Assembly (NCBI GenBank): GCA_021401465.1
Contig: JADDMT010000048.1
Coordinates: forward strand, 1 to 64,000
Direction of reading: 5' to 3'
Length of the DNA stretch: 64,000 nt
From: Teratosphaeria epicoccoides
Lineage: Eukaryota > Ascomycota > Dothideomycetes > Mycosphaerellales > Teratosphaeriaceae
How positions within the stretch are numbered: position 1 is the stretch's first letter; each line of letters starts with the position of its first letter. This document shows, piece by piece, positions 32,019 through 43,500 of this stretch. The position numbers were made by a program, and so were the translations under genes. The notes beneath the pieces were generated by a model that ran no database searches, was not told the origin of the DNA, and saw nothing but the letters and a program-made list of their open reading frames with translations.

Positions 32019-33301
32019 CTAAAGATCCTGTTTGCATCCGTCACACGGACTTTTCCCAAGTGCATGCAAAACGATCCGTTCGTACCCTTTTACAGCATCG
32101 AACAGCTGGCCTTCGGTAAGCGTCTCGTGGTCGCTGTGTGCGACAAGGATGCTTCCTGGTCCGTAAAGATAGCGCTTCTGTCCGTCCACGGTCTTTTTGA
32201 GATTCGGAATATCTGTCCCATAGTTCACGATTATCGTATCGAAGCCAGGAACATCGTGATCGATGTCGATGGAGGCATATCCGCTGGACGGCCACTCGAT
32301 GGTGACGAGATCCTCAGGCTTCTCTTCACCTTCCAAAAACTCCCTAGCAGCGCCGTGGACGGCCTTCGTAATTTCGCTTTTGATGAAGTCGGGCGTGCCC
32401 TGCGCGATCCTGATAGCCAGACTGGCCTGAGCGTCCTGAGCCACTACGTTCGCAGCTACACCGCCCTCGATCCGGCCAACATTAATGGTAGTCACGCCAT
32501 ACTTGTCGCTCTCTGGTAGCCTTTTGCTCAGCTCCATAATGGCAGACAGCGCTTTAACGAGGACCTCGTTGGCACTGCGACCAAGCCAAGGATAGCCGGA
32601 ATGGGCTGCGCGACCCTTCACCTTGATCGTTCCACCGAGATTGCCTTTGTGGCCAGCTGCAAGCTTGCCCTCTGTTGGCTCGCCGAAGATGATCGACTGC
32701 GGTGTGAGGTTCAAATCGTTCGCTGCCCGCATGCCATCACCACCAGTCTCCTCGCCAACGACGTAGAGGAGGGCGACATCGTCGGCGTCAATCTTGCCAT
32801 TCCCAAGGACATTATTGACAGCAATGATCTGGGTGGCAACTGAGCCTTTGGCGTCTACAGAGCCGCGACCAGAGATGGAATGATTGGTAGGGGTGTCCGC
32901 ATGCTTGTAAGGATAGAAAGGAGGGACCTACCTTGCTCAGTGGTGGATCGGTATGGGGTTGGGATGATCCTTACGGTGTCAATATGGCTGGAGATGAGGA
33001 CTTTGGTGTCCTTGGACTTCTTGCCCGCCCAGGCAACGACATTGAAGCGGGCTGGGTCCTTCTCGACGTACTGCTTTTGGACCGAATACCCCTGTGACTC
33101 CAGGCTAGACGCTAGCCATTCACCAATGCCTTTTTCGTTGCCTGTGGTAGACTCGATCTCAGTGATGTTCTTGTGAAATGCAATCAGATCATGTACAAGC
33201 GCGCGATGACTTCCAGCCTGCTCTGACGGAGCCCGGGAGATCGGTGGAGCGGCAAAAGCGGTGCACGCTGCGATACCACCGAGCGCGGCCTGCAATTTCA
33301 T
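32019..33301 (-). CDS. Secreted M20-family metallopeptidase
   Basis: A zinc carboxypeptidase or deacylase of the M20 (ArgE/CPG2) type. Exons are 33301-32975 and 32903-32019, giving 403 aa. The first 18 residues (MKLQAALGGIAACTAFAA) are a signal peptide, so the protein probably enters the secretory route. Metal ligands are visible: His106 and the metal-adjacent Asp108 in SSHIDT, Asp126 in GRGSVDAKG, Glu160 and Glu161 in GEETGG, and a late His in VAHSDHE. The dimerisation insert includes KGRAAHSGYPWLG. The splice I chose joins SSHIDT directly to HADTPTNHS; the usual family residues Val-Pro after HxDT are then missing, so this junction needs checking. It is divergent from the GCK kinase. Confidence 0.87.
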
Positions 33302-33780
33302 CTTGCTGCGTAGATGACACACTCTGTCCTCGGTCGAAGCGAAAAGCGATGATGATGTAAGATCGTGGACGGAGCACGTGTTTGGCACTCGGAATCCCAC
33401 ATGGTGGCCCTTGGCCGTTGCTGGGGCGGGCGCGTCCGCGCGAATCCCTGCATCTTGTCATCAGCAGCTGGATGGTGATGGTGGGTGCATGAAACACCGA
33501 AGCATTGTTTGTTGTGTGGTGTACCGCTGCGAGCCCCCTTGTCCAGGTGGGAGCTCGGAAACGTCAACAACAAGCGCTCACACATAGCAACACCACGACC
33601 GAGGCAGCATTAATATGAGCTGATGTGGATGGAGCCCGGGCTGATGCTGTATACATACCGTCAGCAACATTAACGCCTTCACGACCAGTATACGAAACGC
33701 AATGCCGACACGAGCGACAAACTAACACACCATTGCTCTTATTTGCGACCATTGCACCACAACCCGAGGCGCAAAGCGCA
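33302..33780. other. Divergent promoter region, 0.48 kb
   Basis: Lies between the start codons of the M20 peptidase (minus) and the GCK kinase (plus). No ORF with recognisable content. It should contain both promoters. Confidence 0.55.
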
Positions 33781-35952
33781 ATGGCAGGCACCATAACCGG
33801 CGGAAGCGCCGACCCCGAGACGCTGTATACCAAGCAGGCATGTATTGGAGGAGGCAGCTTCGGCAAGGTCTACAAAGGCGTCGATAAGCGGACTGGGCAG
33901 TCAGTGGCCATCAAAATCATTGACGTCGAGAACGCAGACGACGAAGTCGACGATATCATCCAGGAGATTTCCATACTGGCTGGGCTGAGCTCGCCGTATG
34001 TGACCAAGTACTATGGCTCATATCTGAAGGGCAGTGATTTGTGGATCATCATGGAGTTCTGCTCGGGAGGTAGCTGCGGAGACATGCTCAAGCCTGGCAG
34101 TATTCCCGAGGACTACATCTGCATTGTTGTGAGAGAACTGTTGCTGGGGCTGGAGTACTTGCACAATGACGGGAAGCTACATCGGGACATCAAAGCTGCG
34201 AATATTCTGCTTGGCGCGAACGGACAGGTCAAGTTGGCGGATTTCGGTGTGTCGGGCCAGTTGACCGCCACGATGACCAAGAAGAATACTTTCGTGGGCA
34301 CGCCTTTCTGGATGGCGCCTGAAGTGATTAAGCAATCGGGCTACGACCATAAGGCGGATATCTGGTCGCTGGGAATCACGGCCTTGGAGCTCGCCCTCGG
34401 CGAGCCGCCGTACAGTGACATCCATCCAATGAAGGTCCTTTTTCTGATTCCAAAAAACCCAGCGCCGGTCTTGGAAGGCAATTTCAGCAAAGACTTCAAG
34501 GACTTCGTTTTTCGATGTCTAAGGAAGGAGCCGAGGGAACGACCGGGCGCGCGAGAGCTGCTGAAGCATCCATGGGTGCGGAAAGCGAAACGCACGGCTT
34601 ACCTGACAGAACTTATTGAACGACACGAACAATGGCAGGCTCGCCACCGAGATGACAAGGAAGGCGATGACGAGGATGACTCTCGTGAAGCTCCTCCAGA
34701 TCGAGACAGTGATGCCGAGGATCTGTGGGACTTCGGTACAGTCAGACCCGTAGGCAGGCGCGCTGCTGGCAATGGCGGTCTCAGAGTCATGAATGAGTCT
34801 GGCATGAACTCGCGAAGCTCACACATCCCAGCATCTCCTACCAAGCGCTCGGCCTCCAATAAGGAGAATCAGTATGAGGAGGACGGCGCTTCCAATGACG
34901 GTAGTACAGTCAAAGGCAGTATGCCACCCCCACCACTGCCGAAGGAGCCGTCACCTACGAAGAAGCCTGCCCCGCTAGAAACACCCGGGAAGGCGGCCCA
35001 CGTCCCTGTACCAGGAACGCCAACACGAAAGCCTGTATCGCATCAACAGCGACAGACACCGCAGGGCGTGTCATTGGCACATGATCCGCCATCCGCCTCT
35101 CCACGCCCGCCCGCAACACCGCAGACACGTGAGCTGCTGAACGACGACTTCTTGCAACAGAGCATTGCTAGCGACATGTCTCAGTATATGAAAGCTTTGT
35201 CGATCAATGAAGCTCCTGTGTCATCGCTGCAACTACAGCAAGCACAGACGGCCGCAAACGTGACTAAAGCGGCTATTAATGGTGTACGGCAGCCTTTGGA
35301 TGCCGCTGCTGCAACGAGCAAGAGCTCGAATGAGCTGTATCAACAACACATGCCATCCTTCCTGCCACCGAGTCATGCGGCGCAGCAAGTCCCTCGACAA
35401 CAGCTAGGAGCGCCAGCAGCTCGCGTCCTCAAGCACGACGCTTCCCAGCAGAGACTGCATAGCGGCGAGCAGCATGAGCGCTCACCATCCGCGCTAATCC
35501 ACCCGCCCGCGCCACCCCAACGCGCTTCATCTCATGATCGCGCCATCCTTTCAGCTCAGATGGCTCAAGCGTCCTCCACTCAGCCCGAAGCCGAGCCACC
35601 TGTGACCGCACTCACCTCCGTCATCGTGCCTGCACTCGAGGCAGCGCTCCACCGCCGCAACTACCAGCTCACTCAGATCCAGAAACAATTCAACTCCTCT
35701 CAGTCTTCCTCACAAATGTCCTCCGTTGCAATTGCTACTGCTGATGGCAAGATTGTAGACGAGAAAGATCTCCTCCTGCAGCGACAGGGGCACGAGCAGA
35801 TTCGAAAGTTGATGGGCAAGGTGGGCAGGCTGTTTGAGGAGATCGATCGGTGGGACTGTGAAGCGCCTGTCGGCATGGGAGATGGAGTTGAGAGTATCTT
35901 GGAAGGGTTTCTGGAGGAGGTTTTGTGTCGAGTCGAGCCAGAGGATGCTTGA
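33781..35952 (+). CDS. Germinal-centre kinase (STE20 family, Sid1/SepL-like)
   Basis: A Ste20-group serine/threonine kinase of the GCK-III branch. Relatives Sid1, SepL and MST kinases act in septation and polarity networks. It is a single exon of 723 aa from the ATG at 33781; the upstream in-frame extension begins at a non-ATG codon. The kinase domain occupies about residues 16-270: IGGGSFGKVYKG, ATP lysine K45, catalytic D136 in HRDIKAANI, DFGVSGQL and the Ste20 signature GTPFWMAPEVIKQSGYD. The C-terminal half is Pro/Gln/Ser-rich, with MPPPPLPKEPSPTKKP as a possible SH3 ligand, and a short helical segment lies at the end. The assignment to Sid1 rather than Nak1/POD-6 is tentative. Confidence 0.9.
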   Translation: MAGTITGGSADPETLYTKQACIGGGSFGKVYKGVDKRTGQSVAIKIIDVENADDEVDDIIQEISILAGLSSPYVTKYYGSYLKGSDLWIIMEFCSGGSCGDMLKPGSIPEDYICIVVRELLLGLEYLHNDGKLHRDIKAANILLGANGQVKLADFGVSGQLTATMTKKNTFVGTPFWMAPEVIKQSGYDHKADIWSLGITALELALGEPPYSDIHPMKVLFLIPKNPAPVLEGNFSKDFKDFVFRCLRKEPRERPGARELLKHPWVRKAKRTAYLTELIERHEQWQARHRDDKEGDDEDDSREAPPDRDSDAEDLWDFGTVRPVGRRAAGNGGLRVMNESGMNSRSSHIPASPTKRSASNKENQYEEDGASNDGSTVKGSMPPPPLPKEPSPTKKPAPLETPGKAAHVPVPGTPTRKPVSHQQRQTPQGVSLAHDPPSASPRPPATPQTRELLNDDFLQQSIASDMSQYMKALSINEAPVSSLQLQQAQTAANVTKAAINGVRQPLDAAAATSKSSNELYQQHMPSFLPPSHAAQQVPRQQLGAPAARVLKHDASQQRLHSGEQHERSPSALIHPPAPPQRASSHDRAILSAQMAQASSTQPEAEPPVTALTSVIVPALEAALHRRNYQLTQIQKQFNSSQSSSQMSSVAIATADGKIVDEKDLLLQRQGHEQIRKLMGKVGRLFEEIDRWDCEAPVGMGDGVESILEGFLEEVLCRVEPEDA

Positions 35953-36753
35953 ACGTTAGGTCTGGGTGGCGGGATGCTTGAAAATGTGGAGTGGTACGGA
36001 CGAACTGACCCTGAGTAATGGGGGGGGGGGTTCAATATGGCGGGTTGAACACCTTTCTGCGGTCGAAGTCCGTTCGTGTCAAGGCAGAGAAAGGAACCCT
36101 CTTCTATTGTATCATGCTGAAGCGTTCTGAGCATGGAAGTCGTTGATATTGCATTGCCTGAATTGCAACACTTCAGCTGATTAAACCAGTGCAGCTTGAT
36201 CACTTGTAGGGTTGGATGTGGGTGGCTATTGCCAAACATCCCAGCTGACGTTGTCAACATTCCACCCCGCCACGCGCAGTCAACCACAACAGGGTGCAGT
36301 CAACCACATCAAGGCGCAGTCTGCACATCAAGGAGCACCCAACCCCATCAAAAGACTCGTCAACCGTTTGACATAGCACGCACTCACGTGAGCGGCCAGT
36401 CAAGCATGTCAGGAAGCAGTCGACATCATTCAGAACCAGTAGACCATTGAACACGGTACATACTCACGTCAGGACTTAGCAGGCAGTCAACCACGTCACT
36501 AGCCAACTGATTAGTTGATCAATCTGAGGGCGAATCATTCTTCTCTCGTAGGACGTTCAGGATCTTCACTGGGTTGTTCATCAAAAGCACTTGCCATAGA
36601 AGATTTCCGAACCCATCGACCACTTCGGGAGCTTTCAGTCCAGCTGGAACGCCGGGGTACGGCCCTGCAACGACGTGTGTAATCAATGCATTGCTTGTTG
36701 CCCCCGTTCTCATGCTGATCTTAGTACTGGAACTATGCCTGCTGGAATTCCCA
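35953..36753. other. Convergent intergenic region with repeat array B
   Basis: Between the kinase stop codon and the transcription-factor stop codon. It contains an 11-G run (36020-36030) and a 20-bp periodic array (36277-36500), listed separately. No gene is supported. Confidence 0.6.
36277..36500. repeat. 20-bp periodic degenerate tandem repeat (array B)
   Basis: CAGT starts recur at exactly 20-bp steps at 36277, 36297, 36317, 36397, 36417 and 36437. The units between them, at 36337, 36357 and 36377, still fit the same register in degraded form. A further unit at 36457 is weaker, and one at 36484 is out of phase. The consensus is about CAGTCAACCACATCAAGGCG. There are no spacers, so this is a tandem array and not a CRISPR. 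No long open frame crosses it. Array A near 3.5 kb shares 10- and 12-mers with it. Confidence 0.75.
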
Positions 36754-39230
36754 TCAGAGCCCACAGTTGACCACGCCCAGACCCCTTGCTCGCGCAAAAT
36801 CCAGCCAATCAACCTGCTCGATTCTCCCTCCGCTCTCCACCGCGTGACGCTGCTCCCTAATGACTGCCTGTAACAGCTTTCGAGTCTGGAGAGTATTTTG
36901 TCCAATTCCGCCGTTCCGTTGTAGAGCCTCTATGATCTCCAAGACCTGAGTCTTCACAGCTGGATTGTTGGTTGTCACGCCAGCAAGGAATAGCGGAAAC
37001 ACAACATGCCGGCGATGCTTATATTTGTCCTGCGCATATGAAGACCCAAGGGTTATGATGTTCAAGCATCGTCGTTCAGTATCTGCTTGGAGCTCGGCGT
37101 GGTCCGCCGTGGAAATTAGACGCTGTTGGGGGAACATGCTGGTCCGAGAATATAGGACTACGGCTTGATACATGAGGAATGCCTATGTCTTCGTCAGACT
37201 CGTTACACAAAAATTTGGAACCCTCGTGGGTCACGTCCCGCTACGCTGACTCACGTGCTCAAAGATGTATCTTGCTCTTGCGGGTAGGTTGTTGCCGGCT
37301 CGAGGGGACTCATCGCCAAGGAAGGGCGGATACGATTCGTTCCAGAATGTTGCGAGCTCCCTTTGCAGCTGCGCTACACCGGCTTGCCATCTAGCACTGG
37401 TCGCTGCTGGGTTCGAGGGCCTGTCTGCTGCCTCATTTCGATACTTATGAGCAATTTGGCCAATTTTAGCAGCCATAATGAGAGTTCTATGGTCCAGCCT
37501 CAAAATGTGCGGCAATACGCCATGCTCGTCGCGAAGGACCGAGGCAGGAACTTCGGGTCCAAGCGAAGGAAGCAGTTGATCCTGCTGAAGCATGTTGCGT
37601 TGGGTGATAGCGCGAACAAAGTCACAGCTGCCGTAACCAAGCAGGGTCGCCTCAATGTCCAATTGACATATCCTCCATATGATGTATCCGAGGCGCTCGT
37701 TGTCCAGACTCTCGTGCCGCTGGACTGCTATCCTTCGCAGACTGTCGAGATGAGCAGCAGCAAAAGACAAGCTGTTACCGTGCTCATCAACTTGTGATGC
37801 AACGCAGAGATCGTATACGTAGAGCAGGAAATGTCTGAGCAAAACGCCATCGGATGTCAGAGGATCGCTTTGAGTCGTTGGTGTCACTGCGGTGGAGAGC
37901 GCGTCCTGATAGTGTTGCAATGCAATGTCTATCGTTCTGTGCCAATCCGCGATCAGCGATGACCAAATTGATGACTATTTTGATCATACTAACACTTGTC
38001 CGCTGTTCGTCAGATTCAGAGCGCTGAGGGCGCACATCGCATGATGCAACTATCTCATGTCAGCTTTTGTCTACAGGAAAGGCTTGAGGTGCCTGTATAC
38101 CGGAGAGAAATGTGCTCCTTCCACTTCAAAGGCGTCCAGGGTGGAGCCAGGTGTCAAGTGAGCTCGGGCGTGCAAATCAAGTAGCGGCTGCACAAGCCTC
38201 TGCACAATGAAGTTCCGGAACTGAGATACAAGTGGCTCGTCATTGCTGAGAGTTGGTGTGTTGGGTGAAGACGCGACGGCGTTGCCGGCAATTGGCGGCG
38301 ATGTCGCAATGCGAAGGTGTTGCAAGTCTTCGGGTAACGATCGAGTATGCGTTAGTGGCGAGAAGGATGGTGGTAGTGATAGCGCGACGCCTTCCTCAAA
38401 CTTTTCGAGAATCACGACATTGGGGTCGGAGCACGTCGATGATCGCTTGCGTCTCGAAGAGGGACTGTCAAGTCCTCCTCTCTGTGACTGTACAATCGCC
38501 CTCGTGCTTCCAAGAGGCGACACCGAGCCTTTGCTATAGTCTGAATGGTATGCAAAGCTATCAGGCGTCCAGACGACGGTATATGTGCCAGCTTCTCGCG
38601 ATTCTGCTTTGCGCTCGCGCTCCTCGTCGTTGTTGAGCAAAGTGAAAGGAGGTAGATCATCAGGCCGTCGTGTCCGTGGAGGTGTGCTCGTGCTGCTCCG
38701 AAAGGACGCTGCTATGTTGTCAGCCATGCTGTTTCCATAGTGCCAAGCACATCGGAGGTGTCTTCGCTAGGAGGCTTGGTTCGATAACATATCGTAAGGA
38801 TGTAAAGGTTTCACTCACGGTCCCATATCGAGCCTTCCGTTTTGACATTCGGATATTTGCCCCTGGTGTTCTGCTCTGAAGGACTGAACTGCAGCAGGGT
38901 GTCAACACGGTGCATTCCTGGCAAAGATCCTGTAGTCCCACAACTCACAATCCATCGATGTTCCCAATCACAGCCGCGGTTGAGTCTCGTGCAAGGTCCA
39001 CATCGCGGATGTCTTTCGTCACATTTGACCTGGAGAAATGTCAATAATAGCTACTGTGAAGTGAAGTCGAGGTCATAAGTAATACGCGCCTTTCTACCCC
39101 GACAGGTCCAGCATCCCGCCCGGGATCGATGCGAGAGTCGCGCAGGCCGGCCTCGTGATGGCGACCAAGCAGTGTCGCCAGGAGCCAGCGGCAGTAATTG
39201 GGCGGAAGAATTGCGCTCGCGATTTTGCAT
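36754..39230 (-). CDS. Zn2Cys6 fungal transcription factor, one unresolved exon junction
   Basis: A nuclear DNA-binding regulator; its targets are unknown. Inferred exons are 39230-39090, 39029-38949, 38888-38819, 38711-38101, 38049-37996, about 37974-37255 and 37182-36754, giving about 701 aa. The binuclear zinc cluster is formed across the first intron: GCWTCRGRK joins VKCDERHPRCGPCTRLNRGC, giving C-x2-C-x6-C, then C-x2-C-x6-C. That intron has a GC donor. Other segments fit the family: EGSIWDP, LHHAMCALSALNL, IALQHYQDAL and the C-terminal LGVVNCGL. Between 37995 and 37975 the frame hits TGA and TAG. The only frame-keeping excision there is a 21-nt gt...ag piece, too short for a normal intron. 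The gene may use unusual splicing or may be damaged. Confidence 0.75.
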
Positions 39231-40575
39231 TTTGTGCTGGTGCGGGCGTGTCCGAGGTCAGAAGACGGAGAAGAGGGAGATTTGGCGACCATGGAGGCCA
39301 ATAAAGAGATGAGCGTAGTTCTGCTGGTGGGTTTCCTGTTCTCTTTGCTTGGAACTGTTGCGACATTTAAGAACCATCAAAGCCTTGCATCGTCTCCTGT
39401 CACAGAGGTGAGGATCAACAAAACGGTCCTGTGAACGCTCTCTTGCCTCAAACCTGGCTGATATGACCGTCTGGAAGTAGATGGAGCATCACTGCATGGT
39501 TGTTTGAGCATGGATGCGAAAACAACCAGATGGCTATGCAGCCAATGGCCAAAACCGACCCATCGCGACCACGTTGTCGCGCTAATGACGAGGCTCGACA
39601 CAGACCCTCGGTGGTCCCTGGGGGCCATACTTCAGACTCAGGCGTAGTAGGTCCAGGACTAACCACGTTCTGGCAGTGATCCGGGAGCCTGTAGCGGCTG
39701 CGCGCCACCAACTCATGCTAACGTACTCAGCTTCGCCAGTGGCTGCCACGAGTTCGGCCTTCGATCAATGTCACGGATGCCCATCGCGGCATAATGCGGT
39801 GTCCGCGTCGGTATGGCGTCTGGGCTGCTGCTGCTGCGCGCGCCAGAACAGCGGCTGTAGTACAGACAGCTAAAATAGAGAAAATGGCCAGACCTTCAGC
39901 AGCGAAACAATGTCTTCATACTACGGGAAAGTTGAAGCGCAATAGGCCGCCTTAGGGGTCCGCACTAGGTACTGGCCAAACCATATTGACGGATCCTCGT
40001 GTCATCCCAAACGGCATCTGGATGACAGCGACGATCTCTACTGGAATCAAGCTCGAATGCTCCGAGATTCAGGGCCTCGCAAGGAATAATCATATAGACC
40101 CAGCGATGCTTAGTTGTGCAGGCAAAGACGTACTAGAACGTGGGCTATGGTGAATTTGGAATGTCGACGCATCGATGAATAACACCAAGTTAGGTACGTA
40201 TACAGATGCCATGACACGACTTTGATGGAGGTATAAGAAACTGAGTGCGATAGCGATAACCATAAATGCATGGGAGTTTTGGAGCATACGTTCGGCCTCT
40301 GTGCGTGCAGAACCTACTAGCTCGGTACTGCCGAAATGTCCGTACGTGAGTATACAAACATAGATTCGTCCATGACGTTCAACCCCACTGAGCTGGTCGG
40401 TCGGCATGACACTTGCATCCTATGCCGTCGTTGCATGCCGGCATTCTTTGGCCTGCGATATTCCTTGCTCTGCCAGCAACGGGGAAGGCCACCAGAACCT
40501 ACCTCTGGAGGCCGTTGCATGACCGCGTTGCGGTGGCGTTGCCAGCGCCACGCTAAGCACGTGGGCCATGCAGCG
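39231..40575. other. Intergenic, 1.3 kb
   Basis: Lies upstream of the Zn2Cys6 gene and downstream of the ECM29 stop codon. No supported ORF, repeat or RNA gene. Confidence 0.5.
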
Positions 40576-43500
40576 TTAGCTCAGCCTTTGCAGACGGTCT
40601 CGAACGGCCGGCGAGGCCTCAGATTGTTGAAGAGTGTCGACATGCACCTGCATCGCTCCCCCGATCTCTGGAGATACCCGCACAAGCTCGACGATGGCGT
40701 CTGCCCTGAGCAGCCGTAATGCCTCAGTTCCTGGATCCGGACCGAATAGAAGAAGTTTAATGTTGGGAGTGACATCCTGCCGTCCCAAATATTCGCGCTC
40801 ATCAGCTTGCGCAAATCTATGAAACAATTGCTTGAGTGCCACAAAAATGCTTCGCCAAACTTGTCTTGCGGGTTGCCGCTGCGCCAGGTTAGCCACAGTC
40901 GTCAAGGATTGTGAAAGCACCTGCGACGGTTTATCCGCTTTCAAGGTGGCCGGATTGATGGAAGCGAAAAGGGCTTCCACGGCATTGGCTGACGTCGTCT
41001 CAGTTCTGTAAGTGGCTGTTAGCAGCTGGAAACAAGAGCTGGACAATGCTACTGCACACTCACGCTTCATTCGTGTTATTGGAGCCTTGCTCCTCATCGA
41101 CGTCCATTGACTCGCCATTGTCGTTTGAGACCAAGAGTGGCTCAACAATATCGATGACGGTCCCACTCAGGTCTATGTCAGGCCGCGCAACACATACTTG
41201 GCCTATAGCTTTGATGGAGTGCTGCCTGTAAGCGGTATTCTGGCGTTTGGCTTCTCGCGTGGCAATCTAGATAAAGGCACTCGTTAGCTAAGTGCGGTGC
41301 TTCGGTAACTCGGATGGCAGCCACGAGATGCCCACGTGAACGCGTGGCCGTCACTTGGCATGCTACGTGGCAGCTTTGTTCGAATGGCCGAATGTAAGCT
41401 TTAATCGCTTTGCAACCGAGTACCACCATGGACCACACTCACCTTCACAATGGCGACCGCCACTTCTGGTCGTTGGGAGTACCACGACCCTGCAGACTCC
41501 ACGAATTTGACGAAGGCGTCCAGTACAACCTCTTTTCCGACCCATGTCTTGCCTCCCAGTGCTTTTTCCAAGACGGGCCAGAGGGCCTCGGCGGCCTGAG
41601 CTGACATTGTGGATTCCAGCGATGCAACAGTCGTAGTAGCACCAGCCACTGCCCGTGCTGAGGTGTGCTTCAAAACCCACTGAGGAGAATCAAGATATCT
41701 CGAAGCCAATCCAATGATCTCCTGCAGGTATAGGATGACAGCCCTGGAGCCACCCACAGCTTCCTCCCATGTACTTTGAAATTGCTCCTTGACGTGGTCG
41801 TTGGGATCGTGCTTTGCGATGAAGACAAATGGTAGTATCGAGGCAGCTATCGCGTTGAAGCGGTCGGTCGCGTGCTTTGCCGTAGCGTAGAGGACCTCGC
41901 CAGATGTTATGCTGTCACAAATCTTAGTAGCGTACACCGCAACAACCGATGGATGTGACCTACGCTCTCCTCGGAGTTGCTCCTTCACGGTCTCCTTCCG
42001 CCTCAAAGTAGCACTTTCTTGAGAAATCAACGAGGCGGATAATCTGTTTGTCAGTCGCAGCCCTAGCGACGTAACCCGCGGCCACTGCGTAAGAGCTCGA
42101 CACCGTCTCATTCCGATCCAACACTACCTTCTCGATGATCTTCAGGACAGAATCTGCATGCGGCCGGAAGACGGCAAGCTTGCGAGTGCTTAGCGACACG
42201 AGCACGCGACTTGAGCCGACCTTCGATGGAAGGCCAACAGCGGACTTCATCGCACTCTCTAACCTAGGCATAAGCTGTGTCATGGTCTCATCGTCCATTA
42301 AATCGATGCATCGCTCAATAGCTTCCATCAAAGGCGAAGAACGAACACTGGACAACCTCATATCATCAATCTTCTGCTCTGTCAGGTTGTACTTTGATGC
42401 ATTGAGGTGCAAGTAGTTGACGGCTTCGGGCTCAAGGGAGCTAAGCGAGCCGATCAATCTCTCGATCAGTTCTGGGATGAATGGGCGCAGCGTGGGTCCA
42501 TTTGCTTTCTTGATGATCTCCAACAGTGTATGCACTGAGAATGCCTGAACATCTTGTGCTGATGACTCCATGCCAGAAGAGGAAAGCAGGAAAGGGAGAA
42601 CATGCTTGAGCATCGCCGAAGCGTTCTTGCTGGACGAGTGGTCGGTCTCCAAGGCTCTGGTCAAGACACCGGTCAATGTTCGGGCCAGCGAAGCCGCAGC
42701 CGCGCGGACTGATTCTTTAATGTCATCCAATAACTTGAAGCACTGCGTCCAAATTCTCTCCACGTACTGCTCATACTTGTTGAACTGTCGTCCTTGCACC
42801 AGGTCTGCAATGGCAGCGCAACTAGCCTGCCGCACGCGCCACTCATTACCCAAAACACTCGTGAGCAGATCTTCAATGATGTCGTCAAAGTACTTATCAA
42901 TGGTCGCCGTTGAGTCCTTGACCAACGCGTTCCAAATGTCGTTCATCGAGCGCTGGACGCCGCTGTTCGGGTCGAAGCGGTAGCGATAGAGCTTGGGGTA
43001 CAGCTTCGGATTGTTGGCGAGGTAGCCATCTACACTGGAGTCGGACAGAACGCTACTGAGGCCGAAGCGTCCAAAGGCCGCACGACTCGACCAGATAGCG
43101 TTGGAAGACGCCATAGACATGAACTTGTAGACCAAGCTGGAGTCGCCAACTTCAGACGCTAGGCTCATGATGTCTTTGTAAGTTGATACAGAGCCATCGG
43201 TCGTAGGCAGTGCACCCGGCTCAAAGAGCTGAGTATCCGCAGACACATTGCCTGCCAACTGCGACTGCCTGTCGGATGAGAACGAGGAGACGAGATCGCG
43301 AACTAGATCATCCTTGAGATTGCGATCGCCCTTCTCGTAGATCAAGCCTAAACCCCTGGAAGCTGTCTCCTGCACAAGCTCGTCACGGTCGCCGAGGCAG
43401 CGCTTAAAGGCTGCTTGGAACTTGGGCAATCTTTCCTGGACCTCAGTCTGATGTCCACAGAATTGTACTAGACACAAAAGCCACATTACTGCAGCTTTCT

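Noticed and set aside
28038..33301. Secondary-metabolite or nutrient-uptake gene cluster (permease, peptidase, regulator)
   Set aside because: No backbone synthase, P450 or methyltransferase is present, and the flanking genes are ordinary housekeeping genes.
36277..36500. CRISPR-like array
   Set aside because: Units abut without spacers, vary in sequence, and the genome is eukaryotic.
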